A DNA stretch of 64,000 nt. Origin: Heloderma charlesbogerti (Eukaryota > Chordata > Lepidosauria > Squamata > Helodermatidae). Below the pieces are notes generated by a model. That model did no database searches. It saw only the letters and a program-made list of their open reading frames with translations, and had not been told where the DNA came from. Every line of letters begins with the position of its first letter. Positions within the stretch are counted from its first letter, which is position 1. The stretch covers positions 1,916,501 through 1,980,500 of the forward strand of contig JANEZZ010002244.1 of NCBI GenBank assembly GCA_026122225.1. Direction: 5' to 3'. Position numbers and translations under genes: made by a program. Shown here one piece after another: positions 40,497 through 51,475 of this stretch.

Positions 40497-41555
40497 GCAG
40501 GGGTGCAGAACCTCAGGCCCAGGGACCAAAGCTGGCCCTCTGAGGATCCCGATCTAACCCTCTAGGGTTCCCCAGAAGGTCACACCCCCTTTCCCCCACC
40601 CTACCCCACCCCCACCAAGTGTTTGATGGTTTCCCAGCTTTTGTGCAGTCTTTTCCCCATTCTAAAAGGTTGAAGTGCCTAAGGGTTAGCTATTGGCTGT
40701 AAGAGCTTTAAAGTAGAGCTGTGCACAACTGGTCTCTCAAAATTCTCAAGCCTATTTGTGGGCAGAGGAATTGCAAGGACAATTCACCAAATTTCTCCTA
40801 GGGGAGGAGAAATTCTTCAGTGGTTTCTCACAGATAGGGCTCACTATTGGCAGGGGTAATAGCATAGGTTCTTTCTTTTTTCCTACAGGTTTTGGGTTTA
40901 TGGCACTGCTTCTCTAGATGGCAACAGCATCAACTGTGTTGAGGCTTCCACTTTTCTGCAGCAGAATTTTGAATTTCTTTCGGTGGTATTTTTGAGCTTA
41001 TGTAATCACTGCAAGGTGGCCGAGGATGCTGTGTGTTTTCTCTCTCTTTATTACACATATTTCCACTGCTCTGCAGCCTCCAGGCCACCTGCACTTCCTG
41101 AGCTGAAAAAGCCCCATGAGATGAATTGCTGATGGCTTTAACTGAATGGCTTTAACTGAAATGTGGGAAACAGAGGAGGCTACAGGCTGCCACAGAAATC
41201 ACTGTACAGTGACAGATAGGAGACTCACACACACTCCTCAGCCACTTCATAAGTAAGGTAAGCAGAAGAACCCCAAACCCAACCCATGAGAATTTCTCTG
41301 AAATTTCTCCTCCTCTGAATTTCTTCCCAAAAGCGATTTCTTTTCTATCAATTTGAATGAGAATAGTAAAAAAAAACTGTGGGAGAAATGTTTGGCACAG
41401 CACTTTAACTTTAAAGCTAAAATATGCTGGTACTGGGTTTTTTGACCCCACTCCTTTTGTCTTTGAGCCCTCCCATCACTGTAATGTGGCCCCTGAGAGC
41501 TTCTCTCAAATGGAATTTGGACCTTGGCTGAAAGAAATTCTGCACCCATGGAGTA
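40497..41555. mobile_element. old hAT-like MITE remnant split by family 3 copy Q
   Basis: Left end CAGGGGTGCAGAACCTCAGG; right end, inverted, CATGGGTGCAGAATTTCTTT; inner words CAGGGACCAAAGCTGGCCC and GTGGCCCCTGAGAGC. The GGGTGCAGAAC TIR with a GGCC-rich inner stretch is typical of hAT-derived repeats. Copy Q sits inside it. Confidence 0.6.
40714..41405. mobile_element. foldback family 3 element, copy Q
   Basis: Ends TAGAGCTGTGCACAAC and, inverted, AAAGTGCTGTGCCAAACA. The interior matches copy P (31870-32378) in reverse. Donor-like AAG|GTAAGC (41258-41263) points outward to the right; the left counterpart is mutated (GCTTAT near 40997). Confidence 0.7.
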
Positions 41556-42105
41556 TGTAAAACTAACAAGGAGGGACCATGTCAGCTGAAATGATGGACA
41601 GCAGCACACTCATAAGGCAAGAACAGTAGTATAGGTATGTACAGTCATAGGTATACAGACACCCACATCTACCTCTCCTCAAAAGGGTAACATTCATTAG
41701 ATGTACCTCTAGTGTGTGCCAGGAACATCTCAGCTGGCTTTCCATGCCAGTCCCCCTGACATCTCAAGAAAAAGGGTAATAATTAGGGATGGGTAGGGTA
41801 CCAGCCACAAGATTCAGTTCAGCAATTTGGAAAATATCGGAATTCATCTTGGGCCAAGCTAGAGGCCATCTGATTCAACTGTGTGCTGAATCTGAAGTGA
41901 GATTTGGAAATCCAAAGCTTCATGCTTCCCATTGACTATCAGTGGAAATCAACAAATGGCTGTAACATTTTAGATTTTGAACACAGTTGGATGACATTTG
42001 CAGACACAGTAGATTCTTCTGAGGGGATGAAGCCTGCAAGGTTCAGACAAGTTGGTGCAGAGACTATTGATTTTTAAAATTGTTTTTAAAAGGAAAGTGC
42101 CTATA

Positions 42106-42254
42106 ATTTCTTCTTCTTCTTCTTCTTCTTCTTCTTCTTCTTCTTCTTCTTCTTCTTCTTCTTCTTCTTCTTCTCCTCCTCCTCCTCCTCCTCCTCCTCC
42201 TCCTCCTCTGCCTCCTCCTCCTTCTCCTCCTCCTCCTCCCCTCCTCTTCCCCCC

Positions 42255-42287
<33 letters not shown>
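42106..42287. repeat. 180-bp polypyrimidine tract (TTC)n(TCC)n(TC)n
   Basis: Nearly uninterrupted C/T on the plus strand: (TTC)n to about 42172, (TCC)n with small breaks to 42240, then CT-rich and (TC)n. It yields long Ser/Pro, Arg or Lys/Glu frames that are artefacts. It could form triplex H-DNA. Confidence 0.95.
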
Positions 42288-42291
<4 letters not shown>

Positions 42292-44235
42292 GAAATGGAT
42301 GAAAATTGCAGGCATACTTGCCCCTTCCATGAGGATAAGGTCTGCCCAATTTCAAAAAGAAAGTTCAGACATCATTGTGCTGGCAGTGAATGGCATACAT
42401 CCAAGTTGCTAGAAAAAAAACTGGAGGAAACAGCCTAACAAACAACAGCAAGGATAAATGAAACTTAACTTCTAGGAGAAGGGTCAAGGTGTAAATGAAT
42501 AAATTGGAATGGAAAAGGAAGGATTTTAAGAAAAGGACTGGAAAGTTGGAATAAAGATTGCTTAGAAGAATGAGAATTGTTTGAAGGATAACAGATCTAG
42601 GAAGCAGACAAGCCACAATGAACTCTTACTTCACTGAAGCAATTCAAAACAGCCCTGTTCAGATGGGACAAAACTAGCACAGAGTGCTGCAAAGTGTTAT
42701 ATAAGTCTCAACATCTCTCTCCAAAGCATTGTGATTGGAGAATCCTTGTAAAACATTCCCTGTGATTAAAAGGTCGACCTGTCAGTCGCTCAACTGACAA
42801 GTCCCTCCCCTCTCCTCCCCTGGCATTTTCCAAGTTACTCCCTGGCAGCCTCAAGCAAATGCTGAAGGCACAAGTAGGGATATATGAGAAATTCAGTTCA
42901 TTTTTTAAAATCAGGATTTACTAGGGATATCACAAGCATCCATGTAGGGGGTTGTGTCCGACAGCCCCCTGGATGCAGCTCACCAAGCCCCCAGCCCCTT
43001 CCACTGAGCTGCACGTGTTGCCAAGACTTACTGGCCCTGCATGTGAGTGCCCGCAGCCTCAAATTGCCATTATACATAAAAATGGCAACTTGCTATTTTC
43101 TGTAAATTGAATCTTGTACACAATGCTCTGCGCCACTTTCCAGCCGGCCATTGTGCTCAAGATTTAATTTAGAAAAATAGCAAGTTGCCATTTCTATGGT
43201 AGCTGTGTGTGGCTCAGTGGGGGGTGGGGGGAACAATCCTTTCTCCCCCCACCACCATCCCAGCTACCACAAAAGCAGTGGCTTGATGGGCGGAGGAAGA
43301 CAAAAGGAAAACCCCCTTTGAGCAATCTGTGTTCAAAGTCTGTACATTTATAAGCTGTGCTTCATGGACCGAAAAAATGTGTTCTACAGCATGCATACTT
43401 TGACAAATGTGCATGAAAAAATGCATACATTTGAAAAATGTGTATAAATACACTTTAATTAATGGGATGAGAATGCATATATTTCAAAGATGTGCACAGC
43501 TGATATGTACGTTCAGGAAAATATGCATGGAAATACACACAGATTTTCATGTGAAAAAAAAAGAGCTCATACTCTGATATGGATGTGAGTTGGAATGAGC
43601 TTCGAGGTGGAATTCAGACAACTCTGGCGAACTTGGGTTCTGCTGATTCAGAAAGCCCTAGGCACAAGCACCCTGAAGACTCACCATGGCTGATGCCGGC
43701 AGTACTTTTTAAAATAAAAATGTTAGGATCCAGTGCTGAGAAGAGGAGTAGAAGGGTGGACCGCTGAAGGCAGTGATTTCTTAATTTCCCCACAATGCCT
43801 CTAGCCACGGTCATAGTTCAGGTCATAGTCCATTTATTTATTTACCACACTTTCCACAAATACATTGTACTCAAAGTGGCTCACAGAACAGACAATTTAA
43901 ATACAATAGCCATAATTATAATACATTATAACATAACATCCCCAATACAGCAATTATGGTTAATCTAAAATAAACATTTAAATGAGGTTAAAACATATCT
44001 GTAAGTCAGCCAACAATATCCAGTAATATCAACATTATACCCACATTAAACAGTTCATTCAACAGTTCATATTAGGTGACCTAACAATGAGATACGTCAC
44101 CTACAAGCTCGCAGCAAAAGAACACATCAAACAAAATAACCACAAGGCACTTCAGTCAGCCCAACTCCACTTCTCCCTCAACCGAAATATGGTCTAGGGA
44201 ATAATTTTCGATAAACAGATAGATAGAAACATTTT
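42288..44235. other. mostly unique DNA with a possible foldback remnant
   Basis: Near 43060-43195 GGCAACTTGCTATTTT and its complement AAATAGCAAGTTGCCATTT form an inverted pair, and TAGGGATATCACAAGC at 42923 resembles a hAT-like end. No gene. Confidence 0.5.
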
Positions 44236-45342
44236 GCCCCTGCGTCTAGAAAGGGAGCAGAAGCAGACTTGGGGAGAGGTAATGCACAGGGTACTGCAGG
44301 TCTCAGTCCTGGGCCCAGTGATCTTCAACATTTTTATTCATGACTGGGAGGAGGAGGTGCAGGGAATGCTGATCAAATTTGCAGATGACACAAATTGGGC
44401 GGGATCGCTAATACCCTGGAAGACAGAAACAAAATTCAAAGCGATCTTGATAGTCTGGAGCGCTGGGCAGGAAACAACAGAATGATATTTAATAGGGATA
44501 CATGCCAAGTTCTGCACCTAGGAAAAAGAAACCAAATGCACAGTTACAAGATGGGGGATACTACATGGCTCAACCACACTACAAGCGAGAAGAATCTTGG
44601 AATTGTTGTAGATCACAAGCTGAATATGAGCCAACAATGTGATGTAGCTGCAAAAAAGGCCAATACTATTTTGGGCTGCATTAACAAAAGCATAGCTTTC
44701 ACATCCTGAGAATTGTATTTATTTATTTATTAAATTTCTTAATCACCCATCTGGCCGGTCATCTGGCCACTCTACCCGGGAAGTACTAGTTCCCCTCTAC
44801 GCAGCACTGGTTAGGCCTCATCTGGAGTACTGTGTCCAGTTCTGGGCACCGCACCTCTTTAAGAAGGATGCAGACAAGCTGGAGAGGGTTCAGAGGAGGG
44901 CAATGAAGATGATCAAGGGACTGGAAACAAAGCCCTATGAAGAGAGATTGAAAGAACTGGGCATGTTTAGCCTTGAGAAGAGAAGACTGAGGGGAAATAT
45001 GATAGCACTCTTTTAAAGTACTTGAAAGGTTGTCACAGAGAGGAAGGCCAGGATCTCTTCTCCATCATCCCAGAATGCAGGACACGGAATAATGGGCTCA
45101 AGTTACAGGAAGCCAGATTCTAGCTGAACATCAGGAGAAACTCCCTAACTGTTAGAGCAATACAGCAATGGCACCTATTACCTAGGGAGGTAGTGGGCTC
45201 TCGCACACTGGAGGCATTCAAGACAGAGCTGGACAGCCATCTGTTGGAGATGCTCTGCCTTGGATTCCTGCATTGAACAGGGGGTTGGATGCAATGGTCT
45301 TGTAGGCCCCGTCCAACTCTACTATTCTATGATTCTATGACT
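44236..45342 (+). mobile_element. CR1 LINE, 5'-truncated, with complete 3' end
   Basis: Read on the plus strand: VLGPVIFNIFIHDW, then KFADDTN (FADD 44378-44389), LHLGKRNQMHSYKMGDTTW, LGIVVDHKLNMSQQCDVAAK, then after an L2 tail insertion [40 protein letters not shown] and [19 protein letters not shown]. It ends with the diagnostic CR1 terminus CTATTCTATGATTCTATGA. Frameshifts and substitutions make it a pseudogene. CR1 inserts without consistent target duplication. Confidence 0.93.
44717..44775 (-). mobile_element. L2 3' tail fragment inside CR1
   Basis: ATTTATTTATTTATTAAATT then CTTAATCACCCATCTGGCCG is the reverse complement of the L2 end at 4365-4405. It splits the CR1 ORF between AFTS and LVPLYAAL. 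Confidence 0.85.
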
Positions 45343-46567
45343 TCTTTTCCCAACAGCTTCCGACCACCAAGAAGTCCCCAGAACTAGAGTCCAGTGGTGG
45401 CAAAAAGTTAAAACTAAACAGTAGGGGTGGGGAAGGAAGCCACTTAGATGCTGTCTAGCTCCTATGGAGAAGGAGGGGGGGCACTATCAAGCATTCTGTC
45501 AAGTGCTCCTGCAGTCCGGAGGTGGCCTTGGTCAGAAGTCATATGTGTCTCACCAGATCTCCTGAAATACACCAGGATATGTACTGGTTCAAAAGATGTT
45601 TAAATAAAAAACTGTGGCAATGCATTATTCATTGAGACATGTCGTGCTTTAGCACAGTAGAGCTTAAAACCCAAGGCAATGTCCATTAGGAATGCACTGT
45701 TTGCATACAGACCAACTTATCACATCACTGATTGTTTAAGAGCTCACTCATTCAAACTGTTAGGAAATGCTTTATAATATATAAAACATTGATTCCCTGC
45801 ACACTGATATAAACTTTAATAATAGGCAATTTTTCTGCTAGTTTAGCCCTAAATTATTCTTTCTCACTCTCTTTCAGTTCATATGCAGAGTTCATGGTTT
45901 CTAATTAAGATTAATTACCTAATTAAAGGAACAATGGGGTTTGTTTGATTACTGGATGTTTGCTTTGTTTAATTTAACCTTGGAAAATTTACATTTTCCT
46001 TTTCAATACACGGATACAGAACATATCGTTTATGACTCTCTAGGTTTCTAAAATTAATTTCCAAGGCTACATCCGAACCATATATCTATTTGTTTCTGCC
46101 ATTATATTATGGAGGTAAACCTGGAGTTTTGGAAAGCTAAGGTAAAGTGATGAATAGTTGGTGGATTGTACAAGCTTGGGGGTGGGGGTTGTTGTTTAAT
46201 AATAGAAATGATCCAGATTCACTTCCTTTCGTTTCAATTGAGATGGCAGCCTGGATGTTCTGAATGTTATGCTATACCCAGCAATGGCCACTGAAGGTGT
46301 TCATTAGGTAGAATCACTGGCCATTGCTGCTAGGCAAGCGAAGGCAAAGAGGAATTCACACCCTTAAACCAGTGACAAGGTGGGATCTAAATCTAGCAAA
46401 GAAACATTATGGCATATGGTTGCCCATTTCAATGAGTGCAATATTTCAATGAAGCAGAAGAAGAGGAAGCTGAAGCGGGTTATAAATCTCCCCACAGTTT
46501 CCAGTGTACAATCCAAAATGCACAATTACACTATTTTGACTGCATAACTTGAACACGTTTTCTAAAC
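45343..46567. other. unique DNA with one short inverted repeat
   Basis: CAGCAATGGCCACTGA (about 46279) and TCACTGGCCATTGCTG (about 46314) form an inverted pair, possibly a worn MITE. Otherwise nothing. Confidence 0.5.
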
Positions 46568-46985
46568 TTGTTGGTTTTGACCTTTAAAACCCCATACAGT
46601 TCTGGCCCAGCCTATCTCAAGGAGTGCCTCCAGCAACACCAGACAGACCACTCAACAAGATCAGCCTTGGATGGCCTTCTCTCTGTCCCATCAGCCAGGA
46701 CAGCTAGGCTGGTGAGGACGAGGGAGAGGGCCTTCTCTGTGGTGGCCCCCACTCTGTGGAACTCGCTCCCTAGGGAACTCCACCATGCCCTCTCTTTAAT
46801 GAGCTTCTGCCATGCATTGAAAACATGGTTGTTCAGGCAGGCATTTGGGGTGGGTCAGGGTATTTTTAGAATATGATGATTTAATGTTTAATTTTACTGT
46901 TTAAGATTGTGTGTACTGTTGTACATCACCCAGAGTGGCTGGGTGACTGGCCGGATGGGCAATTAAGAAATTCAATAAATAAAAT
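46568..46985 (+). mobile_element. L2 LINE 3' end, 5'-truncated
   Basis: C-terminal domain in one open frame: LTFKTPYSSGPAYLKECLQQ, SVPSARTARLVRTRERAFSV, VAPTLWNSLPREL. Then the 3' UTR with CCCAGAGTGGCTGGGTGACT and an AATAAAATAAAGAATAAAG tail. Same subfamily as 1-4413. Confidence 0.92.
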
Positions 46986-47170
46986 AAAGAATAAAGAATT
47001 AAACTGAGCTGTAACATATGGATTGGAGCACAATTTAGAACTTTCTAGAAAAGACTGGGTAAGGGTGTGTGTGTGTATAAACTGGAGGTTTAGGGGAAAG
47101 CTGTACATGAAGCTGGGCAGTAACCATGCTGCCTGTATGCCAGCAGCAACCACTGCTGACAGAATAGGAA

Positions 47171-47330
47171 GCTAGTGCTTCCTAAAGCAACTGGAAACAA
47201 GCCAAAACACTTGTTTGGGGAGGAGAACAGCCAGGTCAGCAGAGCTCGCGGAAGGGAGCTCTGCTAACCTGGCCCATTCCGTAAATGAGCATTTTGGCTT
47301 GTTTCCAGAATTGCAATAGGAAGCACTAGC
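47171..47330. mobile_element. hairpin MITE with GCTAGTGCTTCCT ends
   Basis: TIR GCTAGTGCTTCCT with inverted AGGAAGCACTAGC. The arms share AACTGGAAACAAGCCAAAA and AGCAGAGCTCxCG around a short loop near 47250. 160 bp, non-coding. Confidence 0.85.
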
Positions 47331-47545
47331 TTACTACTGCACCAGTGGAGGGTCCTGCTTTTGCAACATAGTCAGAAGGGGCAACAGCAGCATTGGATAC
47401 TGCCCCATGTGACTGAGTGGATGCCATTCCTGAGCTCATTTTATCTTTTGGTTCTTCAGCAGCAGCCATAGTAATCTTTTTTACTTCTTCCCTCCCCACC
47501 ATCATGAGAGCTCAAAACAATCAGTACTATTATTTTAAGAAAAAG

Positions 47546-48122
47546 TAGGGGTATACGAAACCCCCTTATCTTGGGTCTGGGGGGGTCCGCGGGCGGGGAG
47601 GCAATCCGTTCCTCCCCCCCAGAATCTTTGCTGGCCCTGGTCGGCTCCGCTCCACGGTGAGTCCGTAGAGCTGCCGGCCGGTTCCGGCCGCTGGGACACA
47701 AATGGTTTCCGCACGTCTTCGTAGTGGGCGCCATTTGAGTCCCTATTCTTTGCAGTAATAGGCTACATAAATCTTTACATAGCCTATCACGGCAAAGAAC
47801 AGGGACACAAATGGTGTAGAGGGTTCCAGTTGCATCCCTGTTCTTTGCAGTGGTAGGCTACGTAAAGATTTATGTAGCCTATCATGGGAAACGTCAGGGA
47901 TGCAAATGGCATCCGCTACGCCGGACGCCATTCGCGTCCAAAGACAGGCAGGAGCAGGCAAGACAGGTGGCAGCAGCCGGCCAGCAGAAGGTAGGATCCG
48001 GCCCCACGCAGATTCCCCTGGGTGGCGGAGGTTAGTCTTTCGTTCCACTGCGGACTCCGGGGGGCTGGATTCTTAGAATCCGGCCTCATTTAAGTCCGTG
48101 GCAGAATTCTCTGCCATCCCTA
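47546..48122 (-). mobile_element. hAT-like foldback element 12
   Basis: Octamers AGAAAAAG (47538-47545) and AGAAAAAA (48123-48130), seven of eight matching. Ends TAGGGGTATACGAAAC and CTGCCATCCCTA. Short palindrome core (about 47750-47890) of the TAGGCTACATAAATCTTTAC type. Donor positions are worn: CCTTATC near 47566 and GTAGGA near 47990. Confidence 0.88.
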
Positions 48123-48252
48123 AGAAAAAACCAATATTTTCATGGTCATTTGATAGATTCCTTACCACATGGCATAAAAACAAACACATCAAACTTCACT
48201 AAAGCCTGATATCCCATTGATGTGATGTTCCATTTCTATACATACATCTTAA

Positions 48253-48356
48253 GGCGTAACCCCATGTACGTTTAGACAGAAAAATGTCCTACCAGTCCCA
48301 ACAATGCTGGGAGTGGTAGGACTTTTTTCTGTCTAAACATGCAGAGGATTGCACCC
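48253..48356. mobile_element. piggyBac-type hairpin MITE with TTAA duplication
   Basis: Exact TTAA on both sides (48249-48252 and 48357-48360). The 104 bp fold into one hairpin: GTTTAGACAGAAAAATGTCC with its complement around CCCAACAATGCTGGG. Same family as 34532-34663. TTAA is the signature target of piggyBac transposases. Confidence 0.88.
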
Positions 48357-48889
48357 TTAAAGACTTGAAATGAGGGTCTGATAAAATGTAGGGATGTATG
48401 TGAGGGATATATGTAGAGAAATGTATGACAATTTCATTTTTTGCTCGCAAAACATTCTAGCATGCCCCATTTGAAGCCCTGAATGTGAGCGCTAGCATGT
48501 GTCCACTGAAATTTTTCATGAACTGTCAGACACATGCTTTCATTTGCGTCATTCCTGATTCCCAGTTCAATTTGCACAAATTCCCTAATTTGCACAAATT
48601 CCCTCAGTAGATGGAACCAGGACTGCTTTAGTCTACAGAGGAAATCTGCACAAATTAGGAACTTTATGCAAATGTCGGGATACATGAACAAATCTCCCAT
48701 TCAATTGCTACTTGATTTGCACAAATCTCCCATTTGCACAAAGTGACCAGTGATTGCAAATGCAAAGAGGAATGGGTCATGAGACAAGTGGTGACATGAT
48801 GTTCAGAGAATCCTGGCAATCTTTAACATTGCACATTCGCCCATCGCTATTCACACATTGCATGGTGACAAACTCATGAGGGATATGTA

Positions 48890-49140
48890 AGCTAGCACTG
48901 TGCTGAATTTTCCCCCTGATTTATTTTTGACCATTCACTGGAGGGGAGGGGTGAAAAGAAACTGCACCTGAAAATTGTGGGAAGGGGTGAGAATTTTGGA
49001 GAAATTTCTTAGAGTGCAGGTCTTCAATGTTTACCTTACTGTAAGGAGGTGGCGGGGAGGTGCTCCCCTCTCTTTTACTATCCCCCTTTGTGTGCTTGCA
49101 GCCTCTCTGGCTGCTTGCCAAGAATGGAAAGCTCCCTGGT
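48890..49140. mobile_element. family 3 fragment with outward donor
   Basis: It begins near CTAGCACTGTGCTGAATTTT and has GAGAATTTTGGAGAAATTTC, then an outward (leftward) donor on the minus strand, TAAG|GTAAAC (plus-strand GTTTAC 49029-49034). The following CTCCxxACC, GAGAGG and CTGCAAGC words match 50690-50805 in reverse. Confidence 0.6.
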
Positions 49141-49600
49141 GTAGGGATGGCATGGGCGCCCGATCGGGTCCAAGAGTCCAGTGGACTCCCCTCCAACTGC
49201 TGCCCCAAGCTGCACCCGCCAAGCCCCCTGCCCCACTCAAGCTCCCTATTTATCGCTGTAATCTTGCGTATATCAGCGATTCATGGTGCCATTTTACATA
49301 AGATCAAATGTGCACATTTTTGCTATTGCTTTTTTTGCTTTTTACAAAATGGCAATCACAGAGCTTGGCAGATGGGCCCAGGGTGAGTGTAGGTGGTTCA
49401 GTGAGTGTGTGTGGGGGCTAGGTCATGGGTCTGGGGGCATGTGAATAGGGGCAGGGGCTCAGCTTATGCCTGGAGGACCCAGATGGGGATCACCCATCCA
49501 TCCCTGTCTTGGAGGACTTAGCCAGGACTTCCTCCCTTGGAGCTTTCCAATGCTGCTGCCTGCTGATTGCCTGAAGGGAGAGAGAGGATTTGTTGCTAAG

Positions 49601-50575
49601 AACATGCAAAGAGCCATGCTGGATCAGATCAAGCGTCCATCTAGTCCAGCATTCTGTTCACATGATGGCCAACCAGCTGCCGACCAGGAACCCACAAGCA
49701 GGGCATGTGTGCAACAACGCCCACCCACCCATGTTCCCCAGCAACTGGTGTACATAGGCTCACTGCCTCTGGTTCTGGAGGTAGCACATAGCCATCAGGA
49801 CTAGTAGCCATTGATAGCCTTCTCCTCCAGGAATTTGTCCAACCCCCTTTTAAAGCCATCCAAAGTAGTAACCATCACTGCAACCTGTGGTAGCTAGGGG
49901 TGTACGAAACACTTACCTTGTTCTGCTGGGGCCATCCGTGGTGAGGGGGGGGGAGGCACTCCATCCCCCCCCCCCCGGAATCCTCTCCAGCTGGCTCCGC
50001 TCCGTGGCAACTCCACAGAGCCGCCGGATGGGGCTGCCAGCAGCCAGACCTCAGTCTGCTGCTGGGCTGTGGCTGCAAATAGCGACCGCCGTAGCAGCCG
50101 CCATTTGCATCCCTGTGTTAGCCATGATAGACTATGTAGATACTTATGTAGCCTATCACAGCTTGGCAGGGATGCAAATGGCGGCCGGCGTAGTGGCCAC
50201 CATTTGCGGCCGCAGCCTGGCAGCAGCCGGAAGACCAGCTGGAAAAGCGGAGCCGCCAACGGAGCTGCCACCGGAGCCACCGCCAGGTAGGCTCTGTCCC
50301 GGGGGGATTCCGCGGGGTGGCGGGGGATTGCCCCATTCCGCCACAGACTCCAGGGAGCCAGATTCTAAAGAATCAGGCCTCACTGGAGTCAGTGGCGGAA
50401 TTCTCCAACATCCCTAGTGGTAGCGAATTCCATAGTTTAACTATGCGCTGTGTGAAGAAGTCCATCCTTTCATCTGTCCTGAATCTCCCACCAATCAGCT
50501 TCATAGGATGACCCCGGGTTCTAGTATTCTGAGAGAGGGAATTGTTATTCTTCATTCTTTTTCTTGATGTTGTTA
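49601..50575 (+). repeat. interspersed repeat of unknown class, split by hAT-like element 13
   Basis: AAGAGCCATGCTGGATCAGA, then TCTAGTCCAGCATTCTGTTC, AACCCCCTTTTAAAGCCATC, and, after the insertion, GCGAATTCCATAGTTTAACT and TGTGAAGAAGTCCATCCTTT. I recognise this as a common squamate dispersed repeat but cannot assign a class. Removing element 13 joins the two halves cleanly. Confidence 0.6.
49895..50416 (-). mobile_element. hAT-like foldback element 13
   Basis: A perfect 8-bp duplication GTGGTAGC (49887-49894 and 50417-50424). 522 bp; ends TAGGGGTGTACGAAAC and CAACATCCCTA. One palindrome pair (about 50120-50162) with ATGGCGGCCG hairpins beside it. Left donor ACTTAC 49911-49916; the right position has the weaker CAG|GTAGGC near 50286. 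Confidence 0.92.
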
Positions 50576-50679
50576 AAAGGACTTTTAATAATAATAAAGC
50601 AAAATAATAATAAAAAATGACCCTCTTGGCTTTCAGGCACTCAGCAGGCAGCAGCATTGGAAAGCCCCATGGGAGGAAG

Positions 50680-50950
50680 TCCTGGCTAAGTCCTCCAGGG
50701 GGCTTTCTGAGAAGCTCAAGCAGTCAGAGGGGCTGCAAGGTCAGAACGGGGGGAAAGCAGTAAAAGAAAGAGCACACAGGAGCCCCTCTGCCACCTCTGT
50801 CCAGTAAGGTAAGCATTCAAGCCCTGAACCCTGAGAAATGTCAGTGAAATTCTCAACATCCTGATGGAAGAGGCAAAAAAACAACTGCTTCTTTTGCAGA
50901 GAAACAAAGAGGTTGCAAAAGGGAAAGTGGGGTTTCAGCACAGCATGAAT
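50680..50950. mobile_element. family 3 fragment with outward donor
   Basis: GTCCAGTAAG|GTAAGC (50809-50814) points right, toward the end TTTCAGCACAGCATG (about 50930-50945). The segment before it (AGTAAAAGAAAGAGCACA, CTCTGCCACCTC) matches the exon-like side of the 48.9-kb copy in reverse. Confidence 0.6.
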
Positions 50951-51192
50951 GTAAACCATCCTAACTCCCTGGTGATGGTGTATTTGTAGCACACATGCAT
51001 GCCCAAACACAGGTCTGTCATTCATACATTGCATTTGTACATATTATGCACATAACAGTTTTTTATTGGATCCAAGTGCTGTCCTCAAGTTTTGTGAGGT
51101 TCAGTCTTCAGTATCCAAGGGACCATGTTGGACAAGGACAAAAGGGTCGGCAGAAAAAGCCTTCTACTCCCAACCTTCCTGCTATATACTCT

Positions 51193-51464
51193 TTGTTGTT
51201 GTTGTTTATTTGGTCAGTTGCTTCCTAATCTTCGTGACTTCATGGACCAGTCCACGCCAGAGCTTCCTGTTGGCCGTCGCCACCCCCAGCTCCCCCAAGG
51301 TCAAATCCGTCACCTTCAGAATATCATCCATCCATCTTGCCCTTGGTCAGCCCCTCTTCCTTTTGCCTTCCACTTTCCCTAGCATTAGCATCTTCTCCAG
51401 GGTATCCTGTCTTCTCATTATGTGGCCAAAGTACTTCAGTTTTGCCTTTAATATCATTCCCTCA
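51193..51464 (-). mobile_element. RTE-type LINE 3' end, BovB-related but distinct
   Basis: A perfect 11-bp target duplication CTATATACTCT (51182-51192 and 51465-51475). The minus-strand frame reads MILKAKLKYFGHIMRRQDTL, then EKMLMLGKVEGKRKRG, parallel to BovB's LKLKLQYFGHLMRRENSLEK but clearly diverged, and the 3' end carries a (GTT)n tail. 272 bp, strongly 5'-truncated. Confidence 0.9.
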
Positions 51465-51475
51465 CTATATACTCT

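Noticed and set aside
41782..42060. hAT-like end TAGGGATGGGTAGGG near 41785
   Set aside because: Only one end is visible and no palindrome or second terminus can be found; too weak to list.
42052..42438. 128-aa frame rich in Ser and Pro, and matching Arg- or Lys/Glu-rich frames on the other strand
   Set aside because: These come entirely from the polypyrimidine tract; no domain or conserved context.
49142..49506. hAT-like element from TAGGGATGGCATGGGC to CCATCCATCCCTG
   Set aside because: The right end lacks the terminal A and the flanking octamers do not match; similarity may be chance.
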